Below, one piece after another: positions 1-5,485 of a stretch of 6,734 nucleotides of DNA. The position numbers and the translations under genes are program-made. Source of the stretch: Phenylobacterium sp. (lineage in GTDB: Bacteria > Pseudomonadota > Alphaproteobacteria > Caulobacterales > Caulobacteraceae); the NCBI GenBank assembly GCA_028290925.1, contig JAQGIX010000176.1, forward strand, positions 1 through 6,734, written 5' to 3'. Numbering within the stretch: position 1 is the stretch's first letter; every line of letters begins with the position of its first letter. The notes under the pieces were generated by a model. That model had not been told where the DNA came from, did not search any database, and saw only the letters and a list, made by a program, of their open reading frames with translations.

Positions 1-1
1 G

Positions 2-79
2 CGCAGCCGGCCGGCCGCCTCGCCGCCGCCGGCCAATTCGGACGACGAGGGTTCTCCCGGCTTCGCGCTCGCCGCCTAG
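2..79 (+). CDS. Possible 3' end of an upstream gene (C-terminal tail)
   Basis: A reading frame enters from the left edge and ends at a TAG at 77-79, giving about 25 residues rich in Ala, Pro, Ser and Asp that end in GFALAA. Such a low-complexity, Pro/Ala-rich tail is common at the C-termini of alphaproteobacterial proteins, but nothing in it identifies a family. The other two plus-strand frames stay open past the start of the next gene, and the minus strand has only a poor TTG start candidate here, so this frame is the best guess. It would converge on the DUF2188-type gene with about 10 bases between the stops. The evidence is weak because in GC-rich DNA an open frame this short is expected by chance. 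Confidence 0.3.
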   Translation, partial: RSRPAASPPPANSDDEGSPGFALAA

Positions 80-89
80 CGCTGTCCGC

Positions 90-329
90 TCAGTCGTCGA
101 CGCTGGTCTCGGGACGGTCGTCGCCGGAGGACACTTCGTCGTGCCAGCGGCCACCCTTGTCCTCGTAGCTGATGCCGGCGGTGTCCCCCGGCCGGCGCTG
201 TTCAGCGGCTGCGAGGGCGGCGGCGCGATGCGCCGCCTCGCGGGTCGGGAAGGTCTCGGAGAACGAGCCCTCCGCCTTGTAGGCCCACCCGCCATCGTGC
301 TCGACCACGTGATAGACGACTTCGGTCAT
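90..329 (-). CDS. Small DUF2188-type protein
   Basis: This 79-residue protein resembles the DUF2188 family, small bacterial proteins of unknown function. The family-like core spans about residues 5-45: a YHVV strand, the turn DGGWAYKAEG with a conserved-looking Trp15 and Lys18, then a helix in which TREAAHRAAALAAAEQ matches the usual 'T-K-x-E-A' plus Ala-rich pattern. The tail after about residue 60 is acidic and probably disordered. I see no signal peptide or membrane segment, so it is likely cytoplasmic. The ATG at 329-327 is preceded by AGGAG seven bases upstream, which supports this start. It lies 34 bases downstream of the P-II gene on the same strand and is probably the last gene of that unit. 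Family membership is from memory of the pattern, and the function is unknown. Confidence 0.75.
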   Translation of the reverse strand: MTEVVYHVVEHDGGWAYKAEGSFSETFPTREAAHRAAALAAAEQRRPGDTAGISYEDKGGRWHDEVSSGDDRPETSVDD

Positions 330-363
330 CGGAGGTCTCCTCTCAAGCCTGGCGACGGGCAGC

Positions 364-708
364 CTATCCTGCGATGGCGGCGGCGTCGCGTTCGCCGGTG
401 CGGATGCGAAGCGCGCTCTCCAGCTCGAAGACGAACACCTTGCCGTCGCCGATCTTGCCGGTGTTGGCGGTGCGCGAGATGGCCTCGACCACCGCCTCGA
501 CGATGTCCGTCGGCACGGCGATCTCCAGCTTCACCTTGGGCAGCAGCTTCACCTAGTACTCCGCGCCGCGATAGACCTCGGTCTTGCCGCGCTGGCGCCC
601 GTAGCCGCGCACCTCGGTGACCGTCAGGCCCGAGGCCCCGGCCTCGGTGACGGCGTCGAGCACCGCGTCGAGGCGGCTGGGCTTGATGATCGCGACGATC
701 ATCTTCAT
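364..708 (-). pseudogene. P-II family nitrogen regulator, interrupted by an in-frame amber codon
   Basis: Read through one TAG, this encodes a 114-residue P-II signalling protein (GlnB/GlnK family; usual length about 112). These trimers bind ATP/ADP and 2-oxoglutarate and control ammonium transport and nitrogen assimilation. The start MKMIVAIIKP, the T-loop segment GYGRQRGKTEVYRGAEY with Tyr51 (the uridylylation site in enterobacterial GlnB), LPKVK with Lys58, the C-terminal signature TGKIGDGK (residues 83-90) and Arg101/Arg103 all sit at E. coli GlnB positions. GGAGG lies eight bases before the ATG. Codon 52, just after Tyr51, is TAG (553-555), so normal translation gives a 51-residue fragment lacking half the nucleotide-binding residues. 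There is no frame change, and the sequence after the stop looks under normal constraint. No amtB or glnA is adjacent, so GlnB versus GlnK cannot be decided. It follows the methyltransferase gene by 47 bases. It may be a recent pseudogene or a base-calling error. Confidence 0.9.
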
Positions 709-755
709 GGGACGAGGCCTCCGAACCGGCGGGCGTGTGATCCGACTTGCTGAAG

Positions 756-1535
756 CTAAGGCTTCCGCCGGTCCGGTCCAAGGGGCGTCTGGCGCAGCGG
801 CGTCTGGGCCGCCGGCTGGGCGCCCGGCGCCGGGACCAGGATCGGCTTGGCCACCCGGGCGCGGACCCGCACGCCCTTGGGCTTCATCGCGAAGGTCTGC
901 TTCACCGCCTCCATCAGGACGAGGCCGGCAAAGCCCGGCCACAGCCGCGATCCCGCCTGCTCGAAGCCCTCCGCCCAGCCGGCCAGCCAGCCGGCCGGCG
1001 GTACGTAGAGCGCCCGCGTCCAGCCGGAGGGCTCCAGCTCGGCCTCGCGCAGCAGCTCGGCGAGCTGGCCACGGGTGTAGGGTCGGCCGTGGCCGAACGG
1101 CGTCTTCTCCGAATTGGCCCACAGCCCGTTGCGCGCCGCCACCGTCACGATCACCCGCCCCGAGGGCGCCAGCACCCGCCAGACCTCGCGCAGCAGGGCG
1201 ATGGGGTCGGGGCTCTCCTCGATGGCGTGGACCAGCAGGATCCGGTCGAACAGGGCGTTGCGATAGGGCAGCTGGTCCTCACCCACCAGGCTCGCCAGGT
1301 TGCGGGCCCCGGCCGGCCAGATCTCCACGCCCTGCTGGGCGGGCATGCCCGCCACCACCCGGCGGGCCGCCGGAGCGAGCGTCGAGACGAACGGCGTCGC
1401 ATAGCCCAGCGCCAGCACGTCCAGCCCATGGGCGTCGCCCCAGGCCTCGACGACCTTGCGGCCGACCATCAGCCGGGCGGCGCGGCCCAGGTCAGAGGCG
1501 TAGAACTGCCGAAGCTCGAGGACGTCGCGGCGCAT
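756..1535 (-). CDS. Class I SAM-dependent methyltransferase-like protein
   Basis: This 259-residue protein has the layout of a Methyltransf_11-type class I methyltransferase. A motif I strand-loop lies at residues 39-49 (DVLALGYATPF). The segment LPYRNALFDRILLVHAIEE at about 89-107 corresponds to the motif II region, and EVWRVLAPSGRVIVTV at 117-132 is the usual post-II/III strand. Motif I is unusual: the common D-x-G-x-G-x-G is replaced by LALGYATPF, so cofactor binding or catalysis may be altered. A Pro/Gln-rich tail follows residue 230. There is no signal peptide. The substrate is unknown. Genes of this type often sit divergent from gloB in alphaproteobacteria, as here. The ATG at 1535-1533 gives an N-terminus (MRRDVLELRQFYAS) that fits what I recall of the family, although the ribosome-binding site is weak. 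It heads the unit with the P-II and DUF2188-type genes. Confidence 0.8.
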   Translation of the reverse strand: MRRDVLELRQFYASDLGRAARLMVGRKVVEAWGDAHGLDVLALGYATPFVSTLAPAARRVVAGMPAQQGVEIWPAGARNLASLVGEDQLPYRNALFDRILLVHAIEESPDPIALLREVWRVLAPSGRVIVTVAARNGLWANSEKTPFGHGRPYTRGQLAELLREAELEPSGWTRALYVPPAGWLAGWAEGFEQAGSRLWPGFAGLVLMEAVKQTFAMKPKGVRVRARVAKPILVPAPGAQPAAQTPLRQTPLGPDRRKP

Positions 1536-1552
1536 GATCCGTTGGGCTAAGC

Positions 1553-1581
1553 TCGACGAAGGTCTCGCGCCAACCTAAATC
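1553..1581 (+). promoter_or_regulatory. Possible gloB promoter
   Basis: TCGACGA (1553-1559) and CCTAAATC (1574-1581) are separated by 14 bases. They resemble the Caulobacter housekeeping sigma promoter pattern (TTGACGS, 10-14 bases, GCTANAWC), with 5 of 7 and 7 of 8 positions matching. Transcription would start near 1588, leaving a leader of roughly 25-30 bases before the gloB ATG. This is a pattern match only, in a 79-base divergent gap. Confidence 0.35.
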
Positions 1582-1614
1582 GCATCCTAGGTGTTTGTCG
1601 CCGGAGACCCAGCC

Positions 1615-2376
1615 ATGCCGCTCACCGTCCACCAGTTCGCCTGCCTGTCGGACAACTACGGCTTCCTGGCCCGTGACGAGGCTACCGGCCTGGCCGCCTG
1701 CATCGACACCCCGGACGCCGGCGCGATCCTGCGCGAGCTCGACAAGCTCGGCTGGAAGTTGTCGCTGATCCTCAACACCCACTGGCATCCCGACCACGCC
1801 GGCGGCAACGCCGAGGTCAAGGCCGCCACCGGCGCGACCATCGTCGGGCCGAAGGAGGTCACCCGCATCTCCGCGCTGGATCGCGAGGTCGAGGGCGGCG
1901 ACGTGGTGGAGCTGGGCGAGACCCGCTTCAAGGTCATCGAGACCGGCGGCCATACCCTGGGCCATATCGCCTACTACGACGCCGCCGATGAGATCGCTTT
2001 CGTCGGCGACACCCTGTTCGCGCTCGGCTGCGGTCGCCTCTTCGAGGGGGACGCGGCGCAGATGTGGACCAGCCTGCAGCGGCTCGCGGCGCTCCCCGAC
2101 GACACCACCGTCTACTGCGCCCACGAGTACACCGCCTCCAACGCCCGCTTCGCCCTGTCGGTGGACGACGATCCGACGCTCAGGCGCCGCGCCGAGGCGG
2201 TGTTCGCCGCCCGCGAGCGGGGCGAACCCACCGTGCCCACCACCATCGGCCTGGAGAAGGCGACCAATCCGTTCCTGCGGGCGCCCAAGCTGGCGGCCCG
2301 GGTCGGCGCGGCCGGCAAGCCGGACTACGAGGCCTTCGGCGCGGTCCGCGCCGCCAAGGACGTGTTCAAGGGGTGA
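1615..2376 (+). CDS. gloB: Hydroxyacylglutathione hydrolase (glyoxalase II)
   Basis: This 253-residue enzyme hydrolyses S-D-lactoylglutathione to D-lactate and glutathione, the second step of glyoxalase methylglyoxal detoxification in the cytoplasm. The metallo-beta-lactamase fold is clear. THWHPDH at residues 55-61 supplies His56, His58, Asp60 and His61. His113 (GGHTLGH), Asp132 (GDTLF) and His170 (CAHEYT) complete the two-metal site at the spacing seen in glyoxalase II. The C-terminal HAGH domain is present, with the EKATNPFLR segment at about 214-222 that helps bind glutathione. Length is normal for the family. I chose the ATG at 1615 because GGAG lies nine bases upstream and the protein then begins MPLTVHQF as in relatives; an in-frame GTG at 1591 has no support. 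It is divergent from the methyltransferase and ends just before a hairpin. Confidence 0.96.
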   Translation: MPLTVHQFACLSDNYGFLARDEATGLAACIDTPDAGAILRELDKLGWKLSLILNTHWHPDHAGGNAEVKAATGATIVGPKEVTRISALDREVEGGDVVELGETRFKVIETGGHTLGHIAYYDAADEIAFVGDTLFALGCGRLFEGDAAQMWTSLQRLAALPDDTTVYCAHEYTASNARFALSVDDDPTLRRRAEAVFAARERGEPTVPTTIGLEKATNPFLRAPKLAARVGAAGKPDYEAFGAVRAAKDVFKG

Positions 2377-2383
2377 GCCCTCG

Positions 2384-2399
2384 CCCCCCTCGCGGGGGG
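2384..2399. terminator. GC hairpin between convergent genes
   Basis: Six C, a TCGC loop and six G form a perfect hairpin beginning eight bases after the gloB stop and ending ten bases before the stop of the opposing gene. Its position suits a bidirectional transcription end. There is no clear T-run on either side (only TTT at 2408-2410), so intrinsic termination is not certain. Similar CCCCTCGCGGGG-type palindromes are dispersed in many alphaproteobacterial genomes, so it could instead be a copy of an intergenic repeat. Confidence 0.45.
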
Positions 2400-2408
2400 A
2401 GGACGCGT

Positions 2409-3170
2409 TTAGTGATCCGCCGCAGCCACGGCGGCGATCCGGCCCGACGACGGCCGCCCGGCCAGCCCCAGCGCCGGGACCACGGTGATCTTCAGCGTGC
2501 CGTTCTGTAGCTGGGCGGCGACCCGCTTGCCCTGCTCCAGGAACACCCGCCGCAGGTTGGCCAGCCGGCCGCGGCCCTGCGGCCGCTCCGCCAGGCGCGT
2601 CACCGCCACCGCGGCCACCAGGGCCGCGTCGGCGATCACCGCCGAGGAGCCGGGATTGGCCTCGGCGTCGAACAGGATCACGTGGCGGGCCGCATGGCTG
2701 GCGCGCAGGCTGGCCTGGCCCAGCCGGTCCAGCAGCGCCTGGGGGCCTAGCGGCATGAGCTTGAGCGGCGAGCCGCCGCCGGCCAGGGCCGCGGCCTCGC
2801 CGCCCGGACGATGGTCGGTGAAGACGGTGATGCCGCCCAGCCGGGTGGCGCGCAGCACCGGCTCGCCCAGGTCGTTCTTGTAGATCACGTCGCCGCGCGG
2901 GGCCGCATGCGGCTGCAGCGCCCAGACCTCGGGGCTGTTCTCGAACTTCAAGAGCGGCCGGTCCTCGGTCAGGTCGAGCACGAAGATGTCGCCGTCCTCG
3001 CAGACGTAGCGGGCCACCGTCGGGGCGGCGAAGTCCCGGCCCCCCTGGGCGTGGCCGCCGAACAGCAGGTCGCGGAGGTTCTGGGCGGCGGCGCCATGTG
3101 CGAATCCCAAGGCCGCGCAGAAAACGGCTGCGCAGATCGACCTCGAAATCGCAGTCGGCCCATCATCCAT
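2409..3170 (-). CDS. Secreted protein of unknown function, possibly DUF4908
   Basis: This 253-residue protein begins with a signal peptide: an Arg at position 10, a hydrophobic stretch at about 11-24 and AHGAAAQ, with likely cleavage after Ala29. It should be exported to the periplasm. The mature part has alternating strands (ARYVCEDGDIFVLDL at 53-67, RGDVIYKND at 92-100, GGITVFTDH at 112-120), then Ala/Leu-rich helices (about 140-225). It has a single mature cysteine, Cys57, and no catalytic motif I recognise. It resembles the DUF4908 proteins of Caulobacteraceae, but this is from memory. The ATG at 3170-3168 places the signal peptide at the N-terminus, although no good ribosome-binding site precedes it. 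The frame stays open upstream to 3323, but that stretch would bury the signal peptide and is not protein-like. It follows phaB by 169 bases and converges on gloB. Confidence 0.75.
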   Translation of the reverse strand: MDDGPTAISRSICAAVFCAALGFAHGAAAQNLRDLLFGGHAQGGRDFAAPTVARYVCEDGDIFVLDLTEDRPLLKFENSPEVWALQPHAAPRGDVIYKNDLGEPVLRATRLGGITVFTDHRPGGEAAALAGGGSPLKLMPLGPQALLDRLGQASLRASHAARHVILFDAEANPGSSAVIADAALVAAVAVTRLAERPQGRGRLANLRRVFLEQGKRVAAQLQNGTLKITVVPALGLAGRPSSGRIAAVAAADH

Positions 3171-3256
3171 GACAATCAAGCGGATGCGCTTCGACTGGGG
3201 CGCTTTTTGGACGTGGCGAAGGCTCTTCTGGGCGTCAGCCAGCAAGGGCGGACTCC

Positions 3257-3281
3257 ACTTTTGCGTCCGGCTGCGCGTCAA
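3257..3281 (-). promoter_or_regulatory. Possible promoter of the secreted-protein gene
   Basis: On the minus strand TTGACGC (3281-3275) matches the Caulobacter-type -35 consensus fully. GCAAAAGT (3264-3257) follows after 10 bases and matches the -10 consensus at only about five of eight positions. It would leave a leader of about 90 bases. The -35 overlaps a 10-bp palindrome, CAAATATTTG (3279-3288), the most AT-rich point of the 169-base gap downstream of phaB. Apart from this, that gap holds only weak GC hairpins. Confidence 0.3.
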
Positions 3282-3339
3282 ATATTTGCCGGCGGCCCCT
3301 TCGGGCGGCGAACAGCTGTCCACTTCGGCTGAAGGGCCG

Positions 3340-4065
3340 CTAGCCGACCATGTACTGGCCGCCGTTGAGCGCCAGCGTCGCGCCGGTCACGTAGCCGGCC
3401 TGTTCGCCCGCCAGGAACGCCACCATGTCGGCGATCTCCTCGCCGTGGCCCAATCGTCCCACGGGGATCTGCGCGATGATCCCTTCCAGCACCTTTTCCG
3501 GCACCGCCATGACCATCTCGGTGTCGATGTAGCCGGGCGCCACGCAGTTCACCGTCACGCCCTTGCGGGCGTTCTCCAGCGCCAGCGCCTTGGTGAAGCC
3601 GATCATCCCGGCCTTGGCGGCCGAGTAGTTGGTCTGGCCCATCTGGCCCTTCTGGCCGTTGATCGAGGAGATGTTGATGATCCGGCCCCAGCCGCGGTCG
3701 CGCATGCCCTCGATCACCTGCCGGGTCATGTTGAACAGGCTGTCCATGTTCACCCGGATGACCTCGCTCCACTGCTCGGAGGTCATCTTGTGGAACACCC
3801 CGTCGCGGGTGATGCCGGCATTGTTGACCAGCACCTCGATAGGCCCGAGCTCGCGCTCGACCGCGTCCCTGGCGTGCTTGCAGTCGGCGAAGTTGCCGAC
3901 GTTGCCCTTGATGACCATGACGCCGAGCTCCCGGGCGCAGGCCTCGGCCGCCGTGTCGTTGCCGGAGTAGCCGGCCGCCACCTGCATGCCGTCGGCCTTC
4001 AGCCGCTGCACGATCGCCCGGCCGATGCCACGCGTCCCGCCCGTGACCAACGCCACCCTGGCCAT
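3340..4065 (-). CDS. phaB: Acetoacetyl-CoA reductase (PHB synthesis)
   Basis: This 241-residue short-chain dehydrogenase/reductase reduces acetoacetyl-CoA to (R)-3-hydroxybutyryl-CoA, normally with NADPH, giving the monomer for PHB synthase. The cofactor motif TGGTRGIGRA begins at residue 8, NNAG is at 81-84, and the catalytic set is Asn106, Ser134, Tyr147 and Lys151. The segment NISSINGQKGQMGQTNYSAA (131-150) and the ending LNGGQYM are typical of PhaB and separate it from FabG, the closest alternative. Length is normal. The ATG at 4065-4063 has GGGAGA about eight bases upstream. It lies 70 bases downstream of phaA on the same strand, so the two are likely co-transcribed, with a 16-bp palindrome in the gap. 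The stop is TAG. A weak hairpin (CTTC-AGCC-GAAG) follows the stop, but I see no strong terminator. Confidence 0.96.
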   Translation of the reverse strand: MARVALVTGGTRGIGRAIVQRLKADGMQVAAGYSGNDTAAEACARELGVMVIKGNVGNFADCKHARDAVERELGPIEVLVNNAGITRDGVFHKMTSEQWSEVIRVNMDSLFNMTRQVIEGMRDRGWGRIINISSINGQKGQMGQTNYSAAKAGMIGFTKALALENARKGVTVNCVAPGYIDTEMVMAVPEKVLEGIIAQIPVGRLGHGEEIADMVAFLAGEQAGYVTGATLALNGGQYMVG

Positions 4066-4079
4066 TCGCTCAATCTCCC

Positions 4080-4095
4080 TAACCGGCGCCGGTTA
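4080..4095. repeat. 16-bp perfect palindrome between phaA and phaB
   Basis: TAACCGGCGCCGGTTA is its own reverse complement. It sits in the 70-base phaA-phaB gap and ends directly before the phaB ribosome-binding site (GGGAGA) on the minus strand. It could be a protein-binding site or, in RNA, a short GC hairpin that changes processing or translation of phaB. Eleven bases of it (AACCGGCGCCG on the minus strand) recur upstream of phaA at 5372-5362. The palindrome is real; the function is inferred. Confidence 0.5.
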
Positions 4096-4135
4096 TGATC
4101 CCCCGGCGCTCGCGTCCCAAAGCTCAGTCGTCGGC

Positions 4136-5311
4136 TTAGACCTGCTCCACGCACATGGCCACGCCCATGCCGCCGCCGACGCACAGCGTCGCCAGGCCTT
4201 TGGCGCCCCCCGATCGCTGCATTTCATGCAGCAAGGTGGTCAGGATTCTTGCGCCCGAGGCGCCGATCGGATGGCCGATCGCGATCGCCCCGCCGTTGAC
4301 GTTCACCTTCGCCGGATCGAGGCCCAGGTCGCGCACCACGCACAGCGACTGCGCCGCGAAAGCCTCGTTGGACTCCACTAGGTCGAGGTCGGCGACGCTC
4401 CAGCCGGCCTTCTCCAGCGCCTTGCGGCTGGCCGGGATCGGCCCGGTGCCCATGATCTGTGGATCGACGCCGGCGTGGGCCCACGAGGCGATGCGCGCCA
4501 GCGGCTTCAGGCCGCGCCGCTTGGCTTCCTCGGCGCTCATCAGCACCAGGGCCGCGGCCCCGTCGTTGAGGCCCGAGGCGTTGGCGGCGGTGACCGTGCC
4601 GTCCTTGGTGAAGGCCGGACGCAGGCCGGAGATGCTCTCCAGCGTCACCCCGTGGCGGATGAACTCGTCGTCCTCGACGACGACGTCGCCCTTGCGGCCC
4701 TTGATGGTGACCGGGGCGATCTCGTCCTTGAAGCGGCCCGACGTCTGCGCCGCCTCGGCGCGGTTCTGCGAGCTCACCGCGAAGCGGTCCTGGTCCTCGC
4801 GGGTGATCTGCCAGCGGTTGGCGATGTTCTCGGCGGTCTGGCCCATGTGGTAGCCGTGGAAGGCGTCCCAGAGGCCGTCCTTGATCATGGTGTCCACCAG
4901 GCCCAGGTCGCCCATCTTCTGGCCGTTCCGGAGGTTGGCCGCGTGCGGCGACTGGCTCATGCTCTCCTGGCCGCCGGCGATGACGATCTGCGCCGAGCCG
5001 TCCCTGATCTGCTGGGCGGCCAGCGCCACGGCCCGGAGCCCCGAGCCGCAGAGCTGGTTAAGGCTCCAGGCGGGGCTTTCCACCGGGATGCCGGCGTTCA
5101 CCGCCGCCTGCCGCGCCGGGCCCTGCCCCGCGCCGGCCTGCAGCACCTGGCCCAGCACCACCTCGTCCACGTCGGCGGCCTCGATCCCGGCGCGGGCCAC
5201 GGCGGCCTGGATGGCGATCTTGCCGAGTTCGTGGGCCGGCAGGCTGGCCAGCGCGCCGTTGAACGAGCCCACCGGCGTGCGGGCGGCGGAGACGATGACG
5301 ATGTCGCTCAT
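4136..5311 (-). CDS. phaA: Acetyl-CoA acetyltransferase (beta-ketothiolase, PHB synthesis)
   Basis: This 391-residue biosynthetic thiolase condenses two acetyl-CoA to acetoacetyl-CoA, the first step of PHB synthesis, and supplies PhaB. The nucleophile Cys88 lies in NQLCGSGLRA, Asn315 in ESNEAFA, His347 in GHPIGASGAR, and the second catalytic Cys377 in LCVGGGMG. All are one residue off the numbering of the Zoogloea PHB thiolase (89, 316, 348, 378). Length is exactly typical and no key residue is missing. I chose the ATG at 5311-5309, which gives MSDIVIVSAARTPVG as in relatives and has GAGGAG six bases upstream. An in-frame ATG 39 bases further up lacks a ribosome-binding site and would add an unrelated N-terminus. 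It is the first gene of the phaA-phaB unit and is divergent from phaR across 174 bases. I find no convincing minus-strand promoter in that gap. Confidence 0.96.
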   Translation of the reverse strand: MSDIVIVSAARTPVGSFNGALASLPAHELGKIAIQAAVARAGIEAADVDEVVLGQVLQAGAGQGPARQAAVNAGIPVESPAWSLNQLCGSGLRAVALAAQQIRDGSAQIVIAGGQESMSQSPHAANLRNGQKMGDLGLVDTMIKDGLWDAFHGYHMGQTAENIANRWQITREDQDRFAVSSQNRAEAAQTSGRFKDEIAPVTIKGRKGDVVVEDDEFIRHGVTLESISGLRPAFTKDGTVTAANASGLNDGAAALVLMSAEEAKRRGLKPLARIASWAHAGVDPQIMGTGPIPASRKALEKAGWSVADLDLVESNEAFAAQSLCVVRDLGLDPAKVNVNGGAIAIGHPIGASGARILTTLLHEMQRSGGAKGLATLCVGGGMGVAMCVEQV

Positions 5312-5406
5312 GGCGAGCTCCTCGCGAAGGGGAAGACGGCCCTTGGCCATCTATCGGGAGGCGGCGCCGGTTCGGCAAGCCCGGACGCCATAGATATTCG
5401 AACTCT

Positions 5407-5434
5407 TTGATTATTTGCTCGCATCCGCGATACT
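5407..5434 (+). promoter_or_regulatory. Possible phaR promoter
   Basis: TTGATT (5407-5412) and GATACT (5429-5434), 16 bases apart, each match four of six E. coli-type consensus positions. They lie in the most AT-rich part of the divergent gap, giving an expected start near 5442 and a leader of roughly 45 bases. The CTGC-N3-GCAG element begins inside the -10 box, which would suit autorepression. The match itself is weak. Confidence 0.3.
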
Positions 5435-5443
5435 GCGCTGCAG
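5433..5443. promoter_or_regulatory. Candidate PhaR operator (CTGC-N3-GCAG)
   Basis: CTGCGCTGCAG is an exact instance of the CTGC-N3-GCAG pattern reported for PhaR binding in Rhodobacter; TGC-rich sites are also known for Paracoccus PhaR. It lies in the phaA-phaR divergent gap, 42 bases before the phaR start codon and 121 bases before the phaA start. Bound PhaR would be expected to repress its own gene, and perhaps phaAB, until PHB granules draw it away. The motif is seen directly; binding is inferred. Confidence 0.65.
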
Positions 5444-5485
5444 AACAAGGGCCGCTTTCGCCGCGCCCGATGCTAAGGATTTGGG

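Noticed and set aside
550..552. GTG after the amber codon as an independent start for a 62-residue protein
   Set aside because: There is no ribosome-binding site, and the product would be only the second half of a P-II fold. The sequence continues the upstream P-II gene in the same frame.
617..1550. Long plus-strand open frames across the P-II and methyltransferase region
   Set aside because: They are Arg/Pro/Ala-rich antisense frames expected in GC-rich DNA and show no family features. The minus-strand genes have motifs and ribosome-binding sites.
1591..1614. GTG start eight codons before the gloB ATG
   Set aside because: It has no ribosome-binding site, whereas the ATG at 1615 has GGAG nine bases upstream and gives the normal glyoxalase II N-terminus.
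3171..3323. N-terminal extension of the secreted-protein gene to a GTG at 3323
   Set aside because: It would put about 51 charged, non-conserved-looking residues in front of a clean signal peptide, so the frame is probably open by chance.
5312..5350. Upstream ATG start for phaA at 5350
   Set aside because: It has no ribosome-binding site and adds 13 residues not typical of thiolases, while GAGGAG precedes the ATG at 5311.
4475..5410. 311-codon plus-strand frame opposite phaA
   Set aside because: It is an antisense shadow of a thiolase with every catalytic residue in place, and its composition is low-complexity and His/Arg/Gly-rich.
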